DNA from: an uncultured Paracoccaceae bacterium
GTDB lineage: Bacteria > Pseudomonadota > Alphaproteobacteria > Rhodobacterales > Rhodobacteraceae
Direction of reading: 5' to 3'
Assembly (NCBI GenBank): GCA_947489705.1
Contig: CANLEQ010000013.1
Location: forward strand, 1-64,000
Length of the DNA: 64,000 bases
The position numbers and the translations under genes were made by a program. The notes under the pieces were generated by a model that saw only the letters and a program-made list of their open reading frames with translations, was not told the origin of the DNA and searched no databases. Below, piece after piece: positions 28,004 to 36,397 of this stretch (within the stretch, counting starts at the first letter, position 1; each line of letters starts with the position of its first letter).

Positions 28004-28585
28004 TCATTCCGCCATCAGCTCCTCTTCGGCGAGGGCCAGCGGCCTGAGATCGCGCGCGCCCATCAAGGTGAGCAGGTTACGCAGCACAAGCTCCACATTG
28101 ACGACGAAGAGCAGGACGAACCCGACCAGAAGGCTCGCCATCATCCAGCTGCGCGGAATGCGGAACCATTCCCCGGGCAGCGGCAGGTAGAGCGCCGCGG
28201 TGTCGAACCGGCCGCCGAAGCCCGTGACCTCCGCCCAGCCGATGCGGATCCCGTAGAAGAGGACGAGCCCCGCGAAGAGCAGCAGGATCAGCGACAGCGT
28301 CGCGGCCGGCACCCGGGGCAGGAGCCTCGGGATCGTGTCGATCGCCACGAAGCCGCCGCGGCGATAGGCCCGCGGCGCGATCAGCCCCGTGAGCCACAGC
28401 ATCATGAACCGCGCGGCCTCGTCGGGCCAGGGCAGGGCGCTGTTCAGCACGTAGCGGCAGAAGACCTGAAGCAGCGTCACCGCGACCATGAGGGCGATGG
28501 CCAGAATGGCGATCCAGCGACCGACGGGAAGGACGAGGTCGTTCCATGTCTGGAAAGGCCACAAGAGCCCCTTCATGACGCGCAT
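28004..28585 (-). CDS. TRAP transporter small permease (DctQ family)
   Basis: A 193-residue four-helix membrane protein: helix 1 WIAILAIALMVAVTLLQVFCRYVL with the family FCRYVLN signature, then PWPDEAARFMMLWLTGLIA, a third helix LSLILLLFAGLVLFYGIRI and a fourth VGFVLLFVVNVELVL. It partners the large permease. GGGAGGAAC precedes ATG 28585. The 62-nt gap from the flavin reductase gene suggests the TRAP genes may be transcribed with the two enzymes upstream. Confidence 0.88.
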   Translation of the reverse strand: MRVMKGLLWPFQTWNDLVLPVGRWIAILAIALMVAVTLLQVFCRYVLNSALPWPDEAARFMMLWLTGLIAPRAYRRGGFVAIDTIPRLLPRVPAATLSLILLLFAGLVLFYGIRIGWAEVTGFGGRFDTAALYLPLPGEWFRIPRSWMMASLLVGFVLLFVVNVELVLRNLLTLMGARDLRPLALAEEELMAE

Positions 28586-28647
28586 GCGCCGTTCCTCCCT
28601 CACCTCGCATGTCGCACCGCCGGCGCGGACAGCCCTACCTTTGCAAT

Positions 28648-29145
28648 TCAGCCGAGCCTTGTGAACAGCCCATACTGACCGCCGGAAAAGATGAGGGGGG
28701 CGCCTTCCCTGTGGGCGGCCGCGATGACGCGGCCCACCACGATCGCGTGATCGCCCGCATCGTGGACCGCGTCCGTCGCGCAGTGAAACCGCGCGAGGCA
28801 TCCTTCGATGAGCGGCGTGCCGTCGTCGTGGCGCCACCAGTCGAGATCGCCGAACGCGTCGCCCTGGCGGACGAACGCGTTGGCGAGGTCGGCCTGTTCG
28901 TCGCCCACCACGTGGATGGCGAACCTCTGCGCGCCCGCGAAGGGGGCGAACCGGCTCGACGCCTTTGCCGGCGACCAGAGGACGAGCGGCGGGTCGAGCG
29001 ACACCGAGGCGAAGCTGTTGACCGTGATGCCGAGCGGCCCGGTCTCGGTTCCGGCGGTCACGACCGTGACGCCGGTCGCGAACCGGCCCAGCGCCTGGCG
29101 CAGCGCGCGGGCATCTTCGACGGAGGCGTGCTCGGTCTCGGACAT
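28648..29145 (-). CDS. Flavin reductase family protein (HpaC-like)
   Basis: A 165-residue FMN-binding split-barrel reductase. Typical segments are RQALGRFATGVTVVTAGTE, GITVNSFASVSLDPPLVLWSP and FAIHVVGDEQADLANAF, with the C-terminal PLIFSGGQYGLFT. Such proteins give reduced flavin to a two-component monooxygenase. No monooxygenase lies beside it; it follows the aldo/keto reductase by 2 nt. It may serve catabolism of whatever the TRAP system imports. Confidence 0.85.
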   Translation of the reverse strand: MSETEHASVEDARALRQALGRFATGVTVVTAGTETGPLGITVNSFASVSLDPPLVLWSPAKASSRFAPFAGAQRFAIHVVGDEQADLANAFVRQGDAFGDLDWWRHDDGTPLIEGCLARFHCATDAVHDAGDHAIVVGRVIAAAHREGAPLIFSGGQYGLFTRLG

Positions 29146-29147
29146 GT

Positions 29148-30038
29148 TCAGGGGACCTCCCGTCCGTTCGCGTGGCTATAGAGCTCGAACCAGTCTTCCC
29201 TGTCGAGCGCGATCTCGCCCGCGCGGGCCAGGGTGCCGATCCGCTCGAGCGAGTTCGTCCCGATGACGGGCACGATCCCGGCGGGATGCGCGAGAAGCCA
29301 GGCGATCGCAACGGTCGCCATGTCGCAGCCCTCCCGCGCCGCGAGCGCCTCGAGCGCAGCATGCAGCGATCCGGTCCCGCCTCCCCGCATCAGCGCGCCG
29401 CCACCCAGGGGCGACCACGCCATCGGCATCGCGCCGACTTCGCGGATGAACGACAGATCCCCGTTGGCGAAGGGGTCGGTGCAAGCGAGGCTCATCTCGA
29501 TCTGGTTCGCGACGAGCGGCGTCTTCATCGCGGATTGCAGCAGCGTCCAGTCATGGCGCCTGAAGTTCGACACGCCGACCGCGCGCACCTTGCCCGACGC
29601 CACCGCGGCATCGAGGGCCGCGCCGGTCTCGTGGTGATCCATGAACGGGTCGGGCCGGTGGAGGAGCAGAAGGTCGATCGACTCGAGCCCCATGAGCCGC
29701 AGCGAGGCGTCGATCGAGGCCTCGATGTGGCCGCGCGAGGTGTCGTAATGCTTGAGGCGCCTGCCGGAATGACGTCCCGCCGGGGCGACGATCCCGCATT
29801 TCGTGACGATCTCGATCCTGTTGCGCAGGGCGGGGGTCAGCGCTCCGCCGACGATTTCCTCGACCGTGTAGCCGCCATAGATATCGGCCAGATCCATCGT
29901 GGTGATGCCACGATCGAGGCAGGCGTCGATCTTGGCCCGGACATGCTCCGGCGACGTGCCGGCGGCGCCCGCGAGACGCCATGTCCCGTAGACGATCCGG
30001 CTGAGGCTCAGCTCGTCGGTCAGTTTCGCGCGATCCAT
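29148..30038 (-). CDS. Aldo/keto reductase (YdhF-like)
   Basis: A 296-residue NADPH-dependent (beta/alpha)8 reductase. The catalytic tetrad is visible: Asp and Tyr in DLADIYGGYTVEEI, Lys in EIVTKCGI, His in DLLLLHRPDPF. The C-terminal cofactor region is GIVPVIGTNSLERI. ATG 30038 is used because the 40 residues upstream in frame are not protein-like. It heads the co-directional series AKR, flavin reductase, dctQ, dctM, dctP; a sugar- or carbonyl-type substrate is plausible but not shown. Confidence 0.88.
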   Translation of the reverse strand: MDRAKLTDELSLSRIVYGTWRLAGAAGTSPEHVRAKIDACLDRGITTMDLADIYGGYTVEEIVGGALTPALRNRIEIVTKCGIVAPAGRHSGRRLKHYDTSRGHIEASIDASLRLMGLESIDLLLLHRPDPFMDHHETGAALDAAVASGKVRAVGVSNFRRHDWTLLQSAMKTPLVANQIEMSLACTDPFANGDLSFIREVGAMPMAWSPLGGGALMRGGGTGSLHAALEALAAREGCDMATVAIAWLLAHPAGIVPVIGTNSLERIGTLARAGEIALDREDWFELYSHANGREVP

Positions 30039-30365
30039 CGGCGACGTTCTCCTGCCCCGGGGCGGGGTCTGCGGCGTTTCCTGCGGCACGCGGCCTTCGA
30101 CCTCGCGCAGGGACCTGTTCGGGCGCCCGGCGGGATGCGGTGCCCCGCCAGCCTGCATTCCTCCATATGCGTATCGTCCGGGAAGATGAAGGCGGGGAAG
30201 CCGGTCTTCATATATGACGCGATCATCCCCGCCGGGCGGTGGCGCAATTTCCGGGGCCGGAGCGAAAAGGTCCCGCTTGCGCCTTCACGCGGAAGGCCGC
30301 ATGGCTTAGATACAGGCCGTGACATTCCGGCGGCACGCGCGGCCGTCCGACAAAGGAGAGAGCAG
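30039..30365. other. Intergenic region with divergent promoters, no gene seen
   Basis: This 327-bp gap lies between the divergent aldo/keto reductase and tatA genes. Short open frames exist on both strands (one starting MKTGFPAFIFPDD on the minus strand), but they lack good ribosome sites and family resemblance. It presumably carries the two promoters; no clear operator or RNA gene was recognised. Confidence 0.5.
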
Positions 30366-30641
30366 ATGCTCAACAATATCGGCCTCCCGGGCCTCCTTCT
30401 GATCGCGGTCGTGGTCCTGGTTCTGTTCGGGCGCGGCAAGATCTCCTCGCTCATGGGCGAGGTCGGCAAGGGCATCACCGCGTTCAAGCGCGGCGTGAGC
30501 GACAGCGAGGCCGAGGACAAGGCGTCGGAAAACGCGCGCGAGATCCCGGCACCCGGCGTGGAGCGCGAGGCATCGGCGCCCGGGCGTGCCACCACCCACG
30601 CGCATTCCGAAGATAGCCTCGATCCCGAGCGTCGCAGCTAA
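30366..30641 (+). CDS. tatA: Twin-arginine translocase subunit TatA
   Basis: A 91-residue TatA forming the size-fitting protein-conducting assembly of the Tat system. It has one N-terminal helix (IGLPGLLLIAVVVLVLFGRG) ending in the FGRGK hinge and then the amphipathic helix KISSLMGEVGKGITAFKRGV. The tail is charged and disordered. GGAGAG precedes ATG 30366. It is first of four adjoining genes tatA, tatB, tatC and a DUF815 ATPase. Confidence 0.95.
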   Translation: MLNNIGLPGLLLIAVVVLVLFGRGKISSLMGEVGKGITAFKRGVSDSEAEDKASENAREIPAPGVEREASAPGRATTHAHSEDSLDPERRS

Positions 30642-30669
30642 GCCAGGGACCGCGAAGGGGGCATAGCCC

Positions 30670-31170
30670 ATGTTCGATATCGGGATGACCGAACTTCTGG
30701 TCATCGGCATCGTGGCGTTGATCGTGGTGGGTCCGAAAGACCTGCCCGGGATGTTCCGGACGCTCGGCCGGTTCACCGGCAAGATCAAGGGCATGGCGCG
30801 TGAGTTTCAGCGCGCCATGGAGGATGCCGCGGACGAATCGGGCATGCGCGATATCGGCCGCGACCTCAAGGGCATGAGCAACCCCAAGAGATACGGCCTC
30901 GACAAGCTCGAGGAGGCATCGAAAGCCTTCGAGAAATGGGAGCCGGGCAAGTCGCCCTCGTCGCGGCCGAAGCACGGCGCCACCAAACCGGCGGAACCGG
31001 CGCCCGCCGACGCCAGCCAGGCCGAGATCGACGAGACCAACCGCGCCGCCGCTGCGCGCGCGAATGCGCAGCCCGAGCAGGAGGCCCGCAAGGCCGTACC
31101 GACGAAGACCACCGGCGAGGCCGCGCAGACGCCGCTTACCTCCTCGGACGCGGAAGGCGATCAGCGATGA
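30670..31170 (+). CDS. tatB: Twin-arginine translocase subunit TatB
   Basis: A 166-residue TatB, which with TatC forms the receptor for folded proteins carrying a twin-arginine signal. The N-terminal helix (MFDIGMTELLVIGIVALIVVGP with the conserved Glu and Gly-Pro hinge) is followed by the amphipathic KDLPGMFRTLGRFTGKIKGMAREFQRAM. The C-terminal part is Ala/Lys/Glu-rich and probably unstructured. Its stop overlaps the tatC start as ATGA. Confidence 0.95.
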   Translation: MFDIGMTELLVIGIVALIVVGPKDLPGMFRTLGRFTGKIKGMAREFQRAMEDAADESGMRDIGRDLKGMSNPKRYGLDKLEEASKAFEKWEPGKSPSSRPKHGATKPAEPAPADASQAEIDETNRAAAARANAQPEQEARKAVPTKTTGEAAQTPLTSSDAEGDQR

Positions 31171-32060
31171 GTGCCCGTGACGAGATCGACGACAGTTCCG
31201 CGCCGCTGATCGAGCATCTGGCCGAGCTGCGCACGCGGCTGATCCGCTCGGTCGCGGCGTTCATCGTCGGCATGATCATCTGCTTCACCGTCGCGACGCC
31301 GATCTTCAACTTCCTGACCGAGCCTCTCTGCCAGGTTCTCGCGCAGCGTGGTCAGGATTGCGACCTCATCTTCATCTCGCCGCAGGAGGGGTTCTTCGTG
31401 GCGATCAAGGTGTCGCTGCTCGGGGGGCTCTTTTTGGCGTTTCCGGTCATCGCGGCCCAGATGTGGCGCTTCGTGGCGCCCGGTCTCTACAAGTCCGAAC
31501 GCGGCGCGTTCCTGCCGTTCCTGCTGGCCTCGCCCTTCATGTTCATCCTGGGTGCGGCCTTCGCGTTCTACGTCGTCACGCCGCTTGCCTATGACTTCTT
31601 CCTGGGCTTCCAGCAATTCGGTGATACCGGCCAGGCCGTCACGCCGAATGTCGGGGCCCCGCTATCGGTCGTCTTTCAGGGCTCCGCGCAGGAATACCTG
31701 AACCTGACGATCAAGTTCATCGTCTCCTTCGGCCTGTGTTTCCAGCTTCCCGTGCTGCTCACGCTCATGGGCAAGGCGGGCCTCGTCTCCGCGCGGGGTC
31801 TGGCCGACATGCGCAAATATGCCGTGGTGGGCATCCTCGTCCTCGCGGCGCTCGTGACGCCGCCCGACGTGATCACGCAGCTGATCCTCTTCGTCGTGGT
31901 CTACGGGCTCTACGAGATCTCGATCTTCCTGGTCCGCCGGGTCGAGCGCAAGCGTACCGAAGAGCTGCGCGCCGAGGGCATCCTGGACGAGGACGAGGAT
32001 CTCTACGATTTCGACGCGCCCGAAGAGGACGAGCCTCAGGACGAGACAAAGCGCCCATGA
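31167..32060 (+). CDS. tatC: Twin-arginine translocase subunit TatC
   Basis: A 297-residue six-helix membrane protein that binds twin-arginine signal peptides. The N-terminal family motif is PLIEHLAELRTRLIRS and the first-loop motif FISPQEGFFVAIKVS. Later helices include FVAPGLYKSERGAFLPFLLASPFMF and VIGILVLAALVTPPDVITQ-like text. The acidic tail (GILDEDEDLYDFDAPEEDE) is longer than in E. coli. Its stop overlaps the DUF815 gene start as ATGA. Confidence 0.95.
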   Translation: MSARDEIDDSSAPLIEHLAELRTRLIRSVAAFIVGMIICFTVATPIFNFLTEPLCQVLAQRGQDCDLIFISPQEGFFVAIKVSLLGGLFLAFPVIAAQMWRFVAPGLYKSERGAFLPFLLASPFMFILGAAFAFYVVTPLAYDFFLGFQQFGDTGQAVTPNVGAPLSVVFQGSAQEYLNLTIKFIVSFGLCFQLPVLLTLMGKAGLVSARGLADMRKYAVVGILVLAALVTPPDVITQLILFVVVYGLYEISIFLVRRVERKRTEELRAEGILDEDEDLYDFDAPEEDEPQDETKRP

Positions 32061-32896
32061 ACGAGCGTGACACGATGACCCGGATCGCCAGGGCGCTCGA
32101 ACGGATGTCGCCGCCGCCGCTCGAAGCGCCCGATTTCGACGCGGCGGACGCCTTCGTCTGGCATGTCTCGCCCGACCGTCTCACGCCGGTTCCCGAGGTG
32201 AACCGGGTGGCGGTCGACCTGTTGGTGGGGATCGACCGCTCGCGCGACACCCTGCTGGAAAACACGCGGCAATTCGCCCGCGGCCTGCCGGCGAACAACG
32301 CGCTTCTCTGGGGTGCGCGGGGGATGGGCAAATCCAGCCTCGTCAAGGCGATCCATGCGACCGTCGCACGCGATGCCCCGCTCAAGATCGTCGAGGTCCA
32401 ACGCGAGGATCTGCCCTCGATCGGCCGCCTGCTGGGCTATCTGCGGGATGCTCCGAAGCGGTTCATCCTCTTTTGCGACGACCTGTCGTTCGGCCATGAC
32501 GATCAGCATTACAAGTCCCTGAAGGCCGTGCTCGACGGCGGGATCGAGGGGCGCCCCGACAACGTGGTCTTCTATGCCACCTCGAACCGCCGTCACCTGA
32601 TGCCGCGCGACATGATCGAGAACGAACGGGCCTCGTCTATCTCGCCGACCGAGGCCACCGAGGAGAAGGTGTCACTCTCGGACCGGTTCGGCCTCTGGCT
32701 GGGCTTCCATCCGTGTACGCAGGACGAGTATCTGGCGATGATCCGCGGCTATTGCGACGCCCACGGGGTCGAGATCGAGGACGAGACCCTGCGCGCCGAG
32801 GCGATCGAGTGGCAGGCCACGCGCGGCAGCCGCTCGGGCCGCGTCGCGTGGCAGTATTTCACCGATCTGGCGGGCCGGCGCGGCGTCGCGCTCTAG
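32057..32896 (+). CDS. DUF815 AAA+-type ATPase
   Basis: A 279-residue P-loop ATPase of the DUF815 family. Walker A is GARGMGKS (86-93), Walker B is in RFILFCDDLSFG, and a sensor-like stretch NVVFYATSNRRHLMPRDMIEN follows. The arginine-bearing SDRFGLWLGFHP segment is typical. Its biological role is unknown. It overlaps tatC by 4 nt (ATGA), so it should be made with the Tat translocase. This might mean a link to export or quality control, or only shared transcription. It converges on the NlpD-like gene with a 22-nt gap. Confidence 0.88.
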   Translation: MNERDTMTRIARALERMSPPPLEAPDFDAADAFVWHVSPDRLTPVPEVNRVAVDLLVGIDRSRDTLLENTRQFARGLPANNALLWGARGMGKSSLVKAIHATVARDAPLKIVEVQREDLPSIGRLLGYLRDAPKRFILFCDDLSFGHDDQHYKSLKAVLDGGIEGRPDNVVFYATSNRRHLMPRDMIENERASSISPTEATEEKVSLSDRFGLWLGFHPCTQDEYLAMIRGYCDAHGVEIEDETLRAEAIEWQATRGSRSGRVAWQYFTDLAGRRGVAL

Positions 32897-32918
32897 CGCG
32901 CGCCGTCCGGCCACGGTG

Positions 32919-34088
32919 TCATTCCAGATAAGTGACTGGATCGACGCTGTCGAACCCCTCGCGCACCTCGAAATGCAGGAAGCTCGGATCGGTATCGCGT
33001 ACCCGCGCCACGGCCTGCCCGCGCGAGACGGAATCGCCCTTGGAGACGTTGATCCCCTCCACGCCGGCATAGACGGTGAGGATGTCGTCGGGATGGCGCA
33101 GGACGAGGATCGGAACCTGATCGGTATCGCGCGTGATCGCGGCCACGACGCCGCTCCCGGCCGCGAGGACGGGCGTGCCGGGCGTGGCCGCGATGTCGAT
33201 GCCGTCGTTCTGGCCCTTGGAGAACGGCCGGATGATCGCGCCATTGACTGGAAAGACGAAGCGCGCATCGCCCGCGCTCTCGTCGGTCGCCTCCGCGCCG
33301 AGATCGGGTGAGGCAGGCGCCTCGGGCGGGGCCTGATCGGCCTGTTCCTCGGGCAGCGGTTCCGCAGCGGATGGCGGGACGGGCGCCACCGATCCCGTGC
33401 CCGGCGCGCTTTCCGGCGCGGCGACCGGCGGTTCGGTCGCGACGGGAATGAGCAGGAACTGTCCCTCGCGCACGGTATAATCCCCGTCGAGGCCGTTCCA
33501 CTGGGCGAGGGCCTGAACCGGCACGCCGTACCGGCGGGCGATCGAGAACGCGGTCTCGCCCCGGGCGACGCGGTGGCGTGCGGGTTCGGTTCCGGTCTGC
33601 GCGCCGTTCGCTTCGGCCCGCGCGATGGCCGCACCGGCGCGATCCTCGAGCGGACGCGTGGTCACGGTGCCCGTTCCCAGGCCCGTCGCCGGACGGATGG
33701 GGCCGGTGCCGGTCGCGCCGGTCTGCGGCGAGGGCTCGGCCACGCGGCGGGGCAGGGCCACGATTTCGCCCCTGCGCAGCGGCACGTCGAGCGGCAGGCC
33801 GTTGTAGCGCGCCAGTTCCTCCGCCGGCAGGCCCACGCGGCTCGCTACATTGGCCACGGTGTCGCCGCGCTGGGCCACCGCGACCTGGTAATTGGGATAC
33901 GAGACCACGCCGCGATTGTCGGGCTGCGGCGGCGCCGCCACGTTCTGCTGAACGGCGCGGGCGGTGCTGAACCCGTCGACATTTCCGCGCAGGTCGAGGT
34001 CGAACCCGTCCCCCCCGCCGCATGCCGCCAGAACAAGAAGCGCCGTCAGGGCGATCGGGGCGCGCCGCTGGAAAGGGGGATGTGCCAT
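32919..34088 (-). CDS. nlpD: LysM/M23 lipoprotein, NlpD-like
   Basis: A 389-residue outer-membrane lipoprotein. The signal ends in a lipobox LVLAAC. Two LysM peptidoglycan-binding repeats follow (YQVAVAQRGDTVANVASRVGLPAEELARYNGL and HRVARGETAFSIARRYGVPVQALAQWNGL, at about residues 67-100 and 170-200). After a Pro/Ala/Glu-rich linker comes an M23 domain (NGAIIRPFSKGQNDGIDIAATPGTPVLAAGSG to FLHFEVREG). In the M23 domain the usual HxGxD is NDGID and the HxH region lacks its first histidine (YAGV where YAH is usual), so it is probably non-catalytic and an amidase activator like E. coli NlpD. It is downstream of pcm and surE on the same strand. Confidence 0.88.
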   Translation of the reverse strand: MAHPPFQRRAPIALTALLVLAACGGGDGFDLDLRGNVDGFSTARAVQQNVAAPPQPDNRGVVSYPNYQVAVAQRGDTVANVASRVGLPAEELARYNGLPLDVPLRRGEIVALPRRVAEPSPQTGATGTGPIRPATGLGTGTVTTRPLEDRAGAAIARAEANGAQTGTEPARHRVARGETAFSIARRYGVPVQALAQWNGLDGDYTVREGQFLLIPVATEPPVAAPESAPGTGSVAPVPPSAAEPLPEEQADQAPPEAPASPDLGAEATDESAGDARFVFPVNGAIIRPFSKGQNDGIDIAATPGTPVLAAGSGVVAAITRDTDQVPILVLRHPDDILTVYAGVEGINVSKGDSVSRGQAVARVRDTDPSFLHFEVREGFDSVDPVTYLE

Positions 34089-34205
34089 AGTGCTGTCCTC
34101 GTCCGGATGCGGGACCTCTGCGGGGCCGCTTCGCATCATGTGTTCCATCTGGATCCGGGCACCGGTCCGGTGCCGCGCCTCATCGCCGTTCCGACCGGTC
34201 GCACC

Positions 34206-34847
34206 CTAGTCGCGCCCCAGGCCTTCGAGCAAGGGCACGAAGCGCACCGAGCGAAGATCGTCGTAGTCGAATCCGTGTTCCGTGCGCGTGACCTTGATCA
34301 GCGTCTGGACCGTGTCGCTCTGACCGACGGGAACGACCATGATACCGCCGACGCGCAGTTCCGCCAGAAGCGGGCCCGGCGGATCCTCCGCCGCCGCGGT
34401 GACGAGGATCCGGTCGAAGGGGGCCTGCTCGGCGAGGCCGTGGCTCCCGTCGGCGGTGAAGGCGGTCACGTTGCTGAGGTCGAGCTCGCGAAAGATCTCG
34501 CGCGCCTCGGCCACGAGACGCTTGTGGCGGTCGACGGTATAGACGCGGCGCGCCAGATGCGACAGGACCGCCGCCTGGTATCCAGACCCGGTGCCGATCT
34601 CCAGCACCTTGTCGCGCGGGCTGACCGCCAGGGCCTGCGTCATCAGCCCGACGATCGACGGCTGGCTGATCGTCTGGCCGCAGGCGATCGGCAGTGGCAT
34701 GTCGTCATAGGCCCGATCGGTGAAGATGCCGCGCACGAAGCGGCCGCGATCCACCTTCTCCATGGCGGCGAGCACGCGCTTGTCGGTGACGCCGTTCGAG
34801 CGCAGAGCGAAAAGAAACTGCATCCGGGCCTCGGCGTCGTAACTCAT
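34206..34847 (-). CDS. pcm: Protein-L-isoaspartate O-methyltransferase
   Basis: A 213-residue SAM-dependent methyltransferase that repairs isoaspartyl residues. It shows the family substrate motif [22 protein letters not shown] and SAM motif [22 protein letters not shown], followed by the acidic motif II region ([10 protein letters not shown]) and VPVGQSD. ATG 34847 overlaps the surE stop (ATGA), giving a coupled surE-pcm pair, with nlpD after it. This is the order seen in gammaproteobacteria, but rpoS is absent here. Confidence 0.95.
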   Translation of the reverse strand: MSYDAEARMQFLFALRSNGVTDKRVLAAMEKVDRGRFVRGIFTDRAYDDMPLPIACGQTISQPSIVGLMTQALAVSPRDKVLEIGTGSGYQAAVLSHLARRVYTVDRHKRLVAEAREIFRELDLSNVTAFTADGSHGLAEQAPFDRILVTAAAEDPPGPLLAELRVGGIMVVPVGQSDTVQTLIKVTRTEHGFDYDDLRSVRFVPLLEGLGRD

Positions 34848-35617
34848 GCGAGCGCGTCCGCCAGCCGGTCGAGCGTGTCGTGGCGGGTCAGATCGGCGCA
34901 GAGCGGCGTGATCGAGACATAGCCGTCGAGGTTCACGGCCGCATCTGTGCCGGGGGCCGTGGCGCGCTGCTGATCGGCGCCCCTGACCCAGAGGAACCTG
35001 CGGCCCGACGGCGATCTGTGCGGCTCCACGCCGAAGCCGTCGCCGGTGCGAAATCCCTGCGGCGCGGCACGAAGGCCCTTGACCTCGGGGGCGGCGCAGG
35101 GCGGAAAGTTGACGTTGTAGAAGGTCCGGTAATCGCCGTCGCCCCAGAGATCCGCGTCGATGATCGCGCGCACCGTGCGTTCGCCCCAGCCGCGCGCCGC
35201 CTCGAACCCGTCCGCGAGCTCGCGGTTGCCGGGGCCGTAGAACTGGCTGAGCGCGATGGCGTTCACGCCCTGCAGCGCCCCCTCCATGGCCGCGCCGATC
35301 GTGCCGGAATAGAGCACGTTCTCGGCGGAATTGTTGCCCCGGTTGACCCCCGACAGGATCAGGTCGGGCCGGGCGGGCATGATGTCGTGGAGCGCGGCCA
35401 GCACGCAATCTGCCGGCGACCCCTCGACGGCCCAGCTTTGATGCGCGTGCTCGCGGATGAGCGTCGGATGCACGTAATTCACGCAATGCCCCACGCCGGA
35501 TTGTTCGAAGGCCGGCGCCACGGTCCAGACCTCGTCGGCGATCGCGGCCGCGATGTCCGAGAGGGCCTCGAGGCCCGGTGCGTCGATGCCGTCGTCGTTG
35601 GTGATGAGGATGCGCAA
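34844..35617 (-). CDS. surE: 5'-nucleotidase SurE
   Basis: A 257-residue metal-dependent phosphatase of nucleoside monophosphates and related compounds. The N-terminal metal-binding [15 protein letters not shown] is intact, with [36 protein letters not shown] and VNFPPC regions. The start is TTG at 35617: it is the only codon giving the conserved ILITNDDG start, with AAAGG about 8 nt upstream. It is upstream of pcm, with a 4-nt overlap. Confidence 0.94.
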   Translation of the reverse strand: MRILITNDDGIDAPGLEALSDIAAAIADEVWTVAPAFEQSGVGHCVNYVHPTLIREHAHQSWAVEGSPADCVLAALHDIMPARPDLILSGVNRGNNSAENVLYSGTIGAAMEGALQGVNAIALSQFYGPGNRELADGFEAARGWGERTVRAIIDADLWGDGDYRTFYNVNFPPCAAPEVKGLRAAPQGFRTGDGFGVEPHRSPSGRRFLWVRGADQQRATAPGTDAAVNLDGYVSITPLCADLTRHDTLDRLADALA

Positions 35618-35652
35618 GTCGGGGACCTTTCGTGGGATCGGTGGTTTCTAGG

Positions 35653-36321
35653 TCAGGCGGAGGCTCCGGGCAAGCCGGCCCCGAGCGTCGAGAGAAGCCG
35701 GGTCGCCTCCGCCTCGCAGGGTGCCAGAGCGGCGCGATCCTCGCCCGGGAAGAAGCGCGCGCGTGTCGCGGTGGGCATCGGCCGCGGTGACGCGATCTCG
35801 ACGCGGGGGCCGGTGCGCGCCGTCTCGGCCTGCCAGCACCGGACGAGCGCCATCTGCGCGGCCTTCGACGCGCCGTAATGCCCGAAGAACTTCTCCCCCG
35901 CGCGCGGATCGTCGAAGAATACCGCCATCGATCCCGCGGCCGCGTTCAGAAGCGGTTCGACCATCGGGATGAGGGTCGCCGTGGCGGTCGCGTTGACGGC
36001 GATGCTCTTGGCCCAGTCCTTGGCGGCGAGGTGCCCTGCCGGGGCGAGCGGGGCGGCATGCACCGCCGTATGGGCCCAGAGGTCGACCTTGCCCCACCGG
36101 TCGTAGATCCCGCGGCAGAGATGCGCCATCGCATCGGCATTCGTCACGTCCATCGGCGCAAGCGTGGCCTGCCCGCCGCGCGCCTGGATGCGATCGTCGA
36201 GCTCTTCCAGCGCGCCGGTGGTGCGCGCAACGGCGACGACATGGTGGGTTTCGCTGAGGGTTTCGGCGAGCGCCGCGCCAAGGCCGCGGGACGCGCCGGT
36301 GATGAGGGCAATGCGAGTCAT
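35653..36321 (-). CDS. SDR-family oxidoreductase
   Basis: A 222-residue Rossmann-fold short-chain dehydrogenase/reductase. The cofactor loop is [12 protein letters not shown] and the Tyr-x-x-x-Lys is YGASKAAQM; the substrate is unknown. The usual catalytic serine stretch is replaced by [14 protein letters not shown], so the serine may be missing. A gene of this type commonly follows purF in Rhodobacteraceae, as here, but its role is not established. Its start is ATG 36321, about 76 bp after purF. Confidence 0.85.
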   Translation of the reverse strand: MTRIALITGASRGLGAALAETLSETHHVVAVARTTGALEELDDRIQARGGQATLAPMDVTNADAMAHLCRGIYDRWGKVDLWAHTAVHAAPLAPAGHLAAKDWAKSIAVNATATATLIPMVEPLLNAAAGSMAVFFDDPRAGEKFFGHYGASKAAQMALVRCWQAETARTGPRVEIASPRPMPTATRARFFPGEDRAALAPCEAEATRLLSTLGAGLPGASA

Positions 36322-36397
36322 GCGCTGCGTTTGGGACGCCCGAGCAGATTGGTCAAGCGTCGTCCGCGGGCTGCGACAGCGCCGACGGCGCGCATCG

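Noticed and set aside
30098-30300. Small ORFs in the gap before tatA (MKTGFPAFIFPDD, MKAGKPVFIYDAI)
   Set aside because: Each is antisense to the other, there is no good ribosome site, and no homology is recognisable.
32919-35617. rpoS expected after nlpD in the surE-pcm-nlpD order
   Set aside because: The next gene after nlpD is on the opposite strand and encodes the DUF815 ATPase. Alphaproteobacteria generally lack rpoS.
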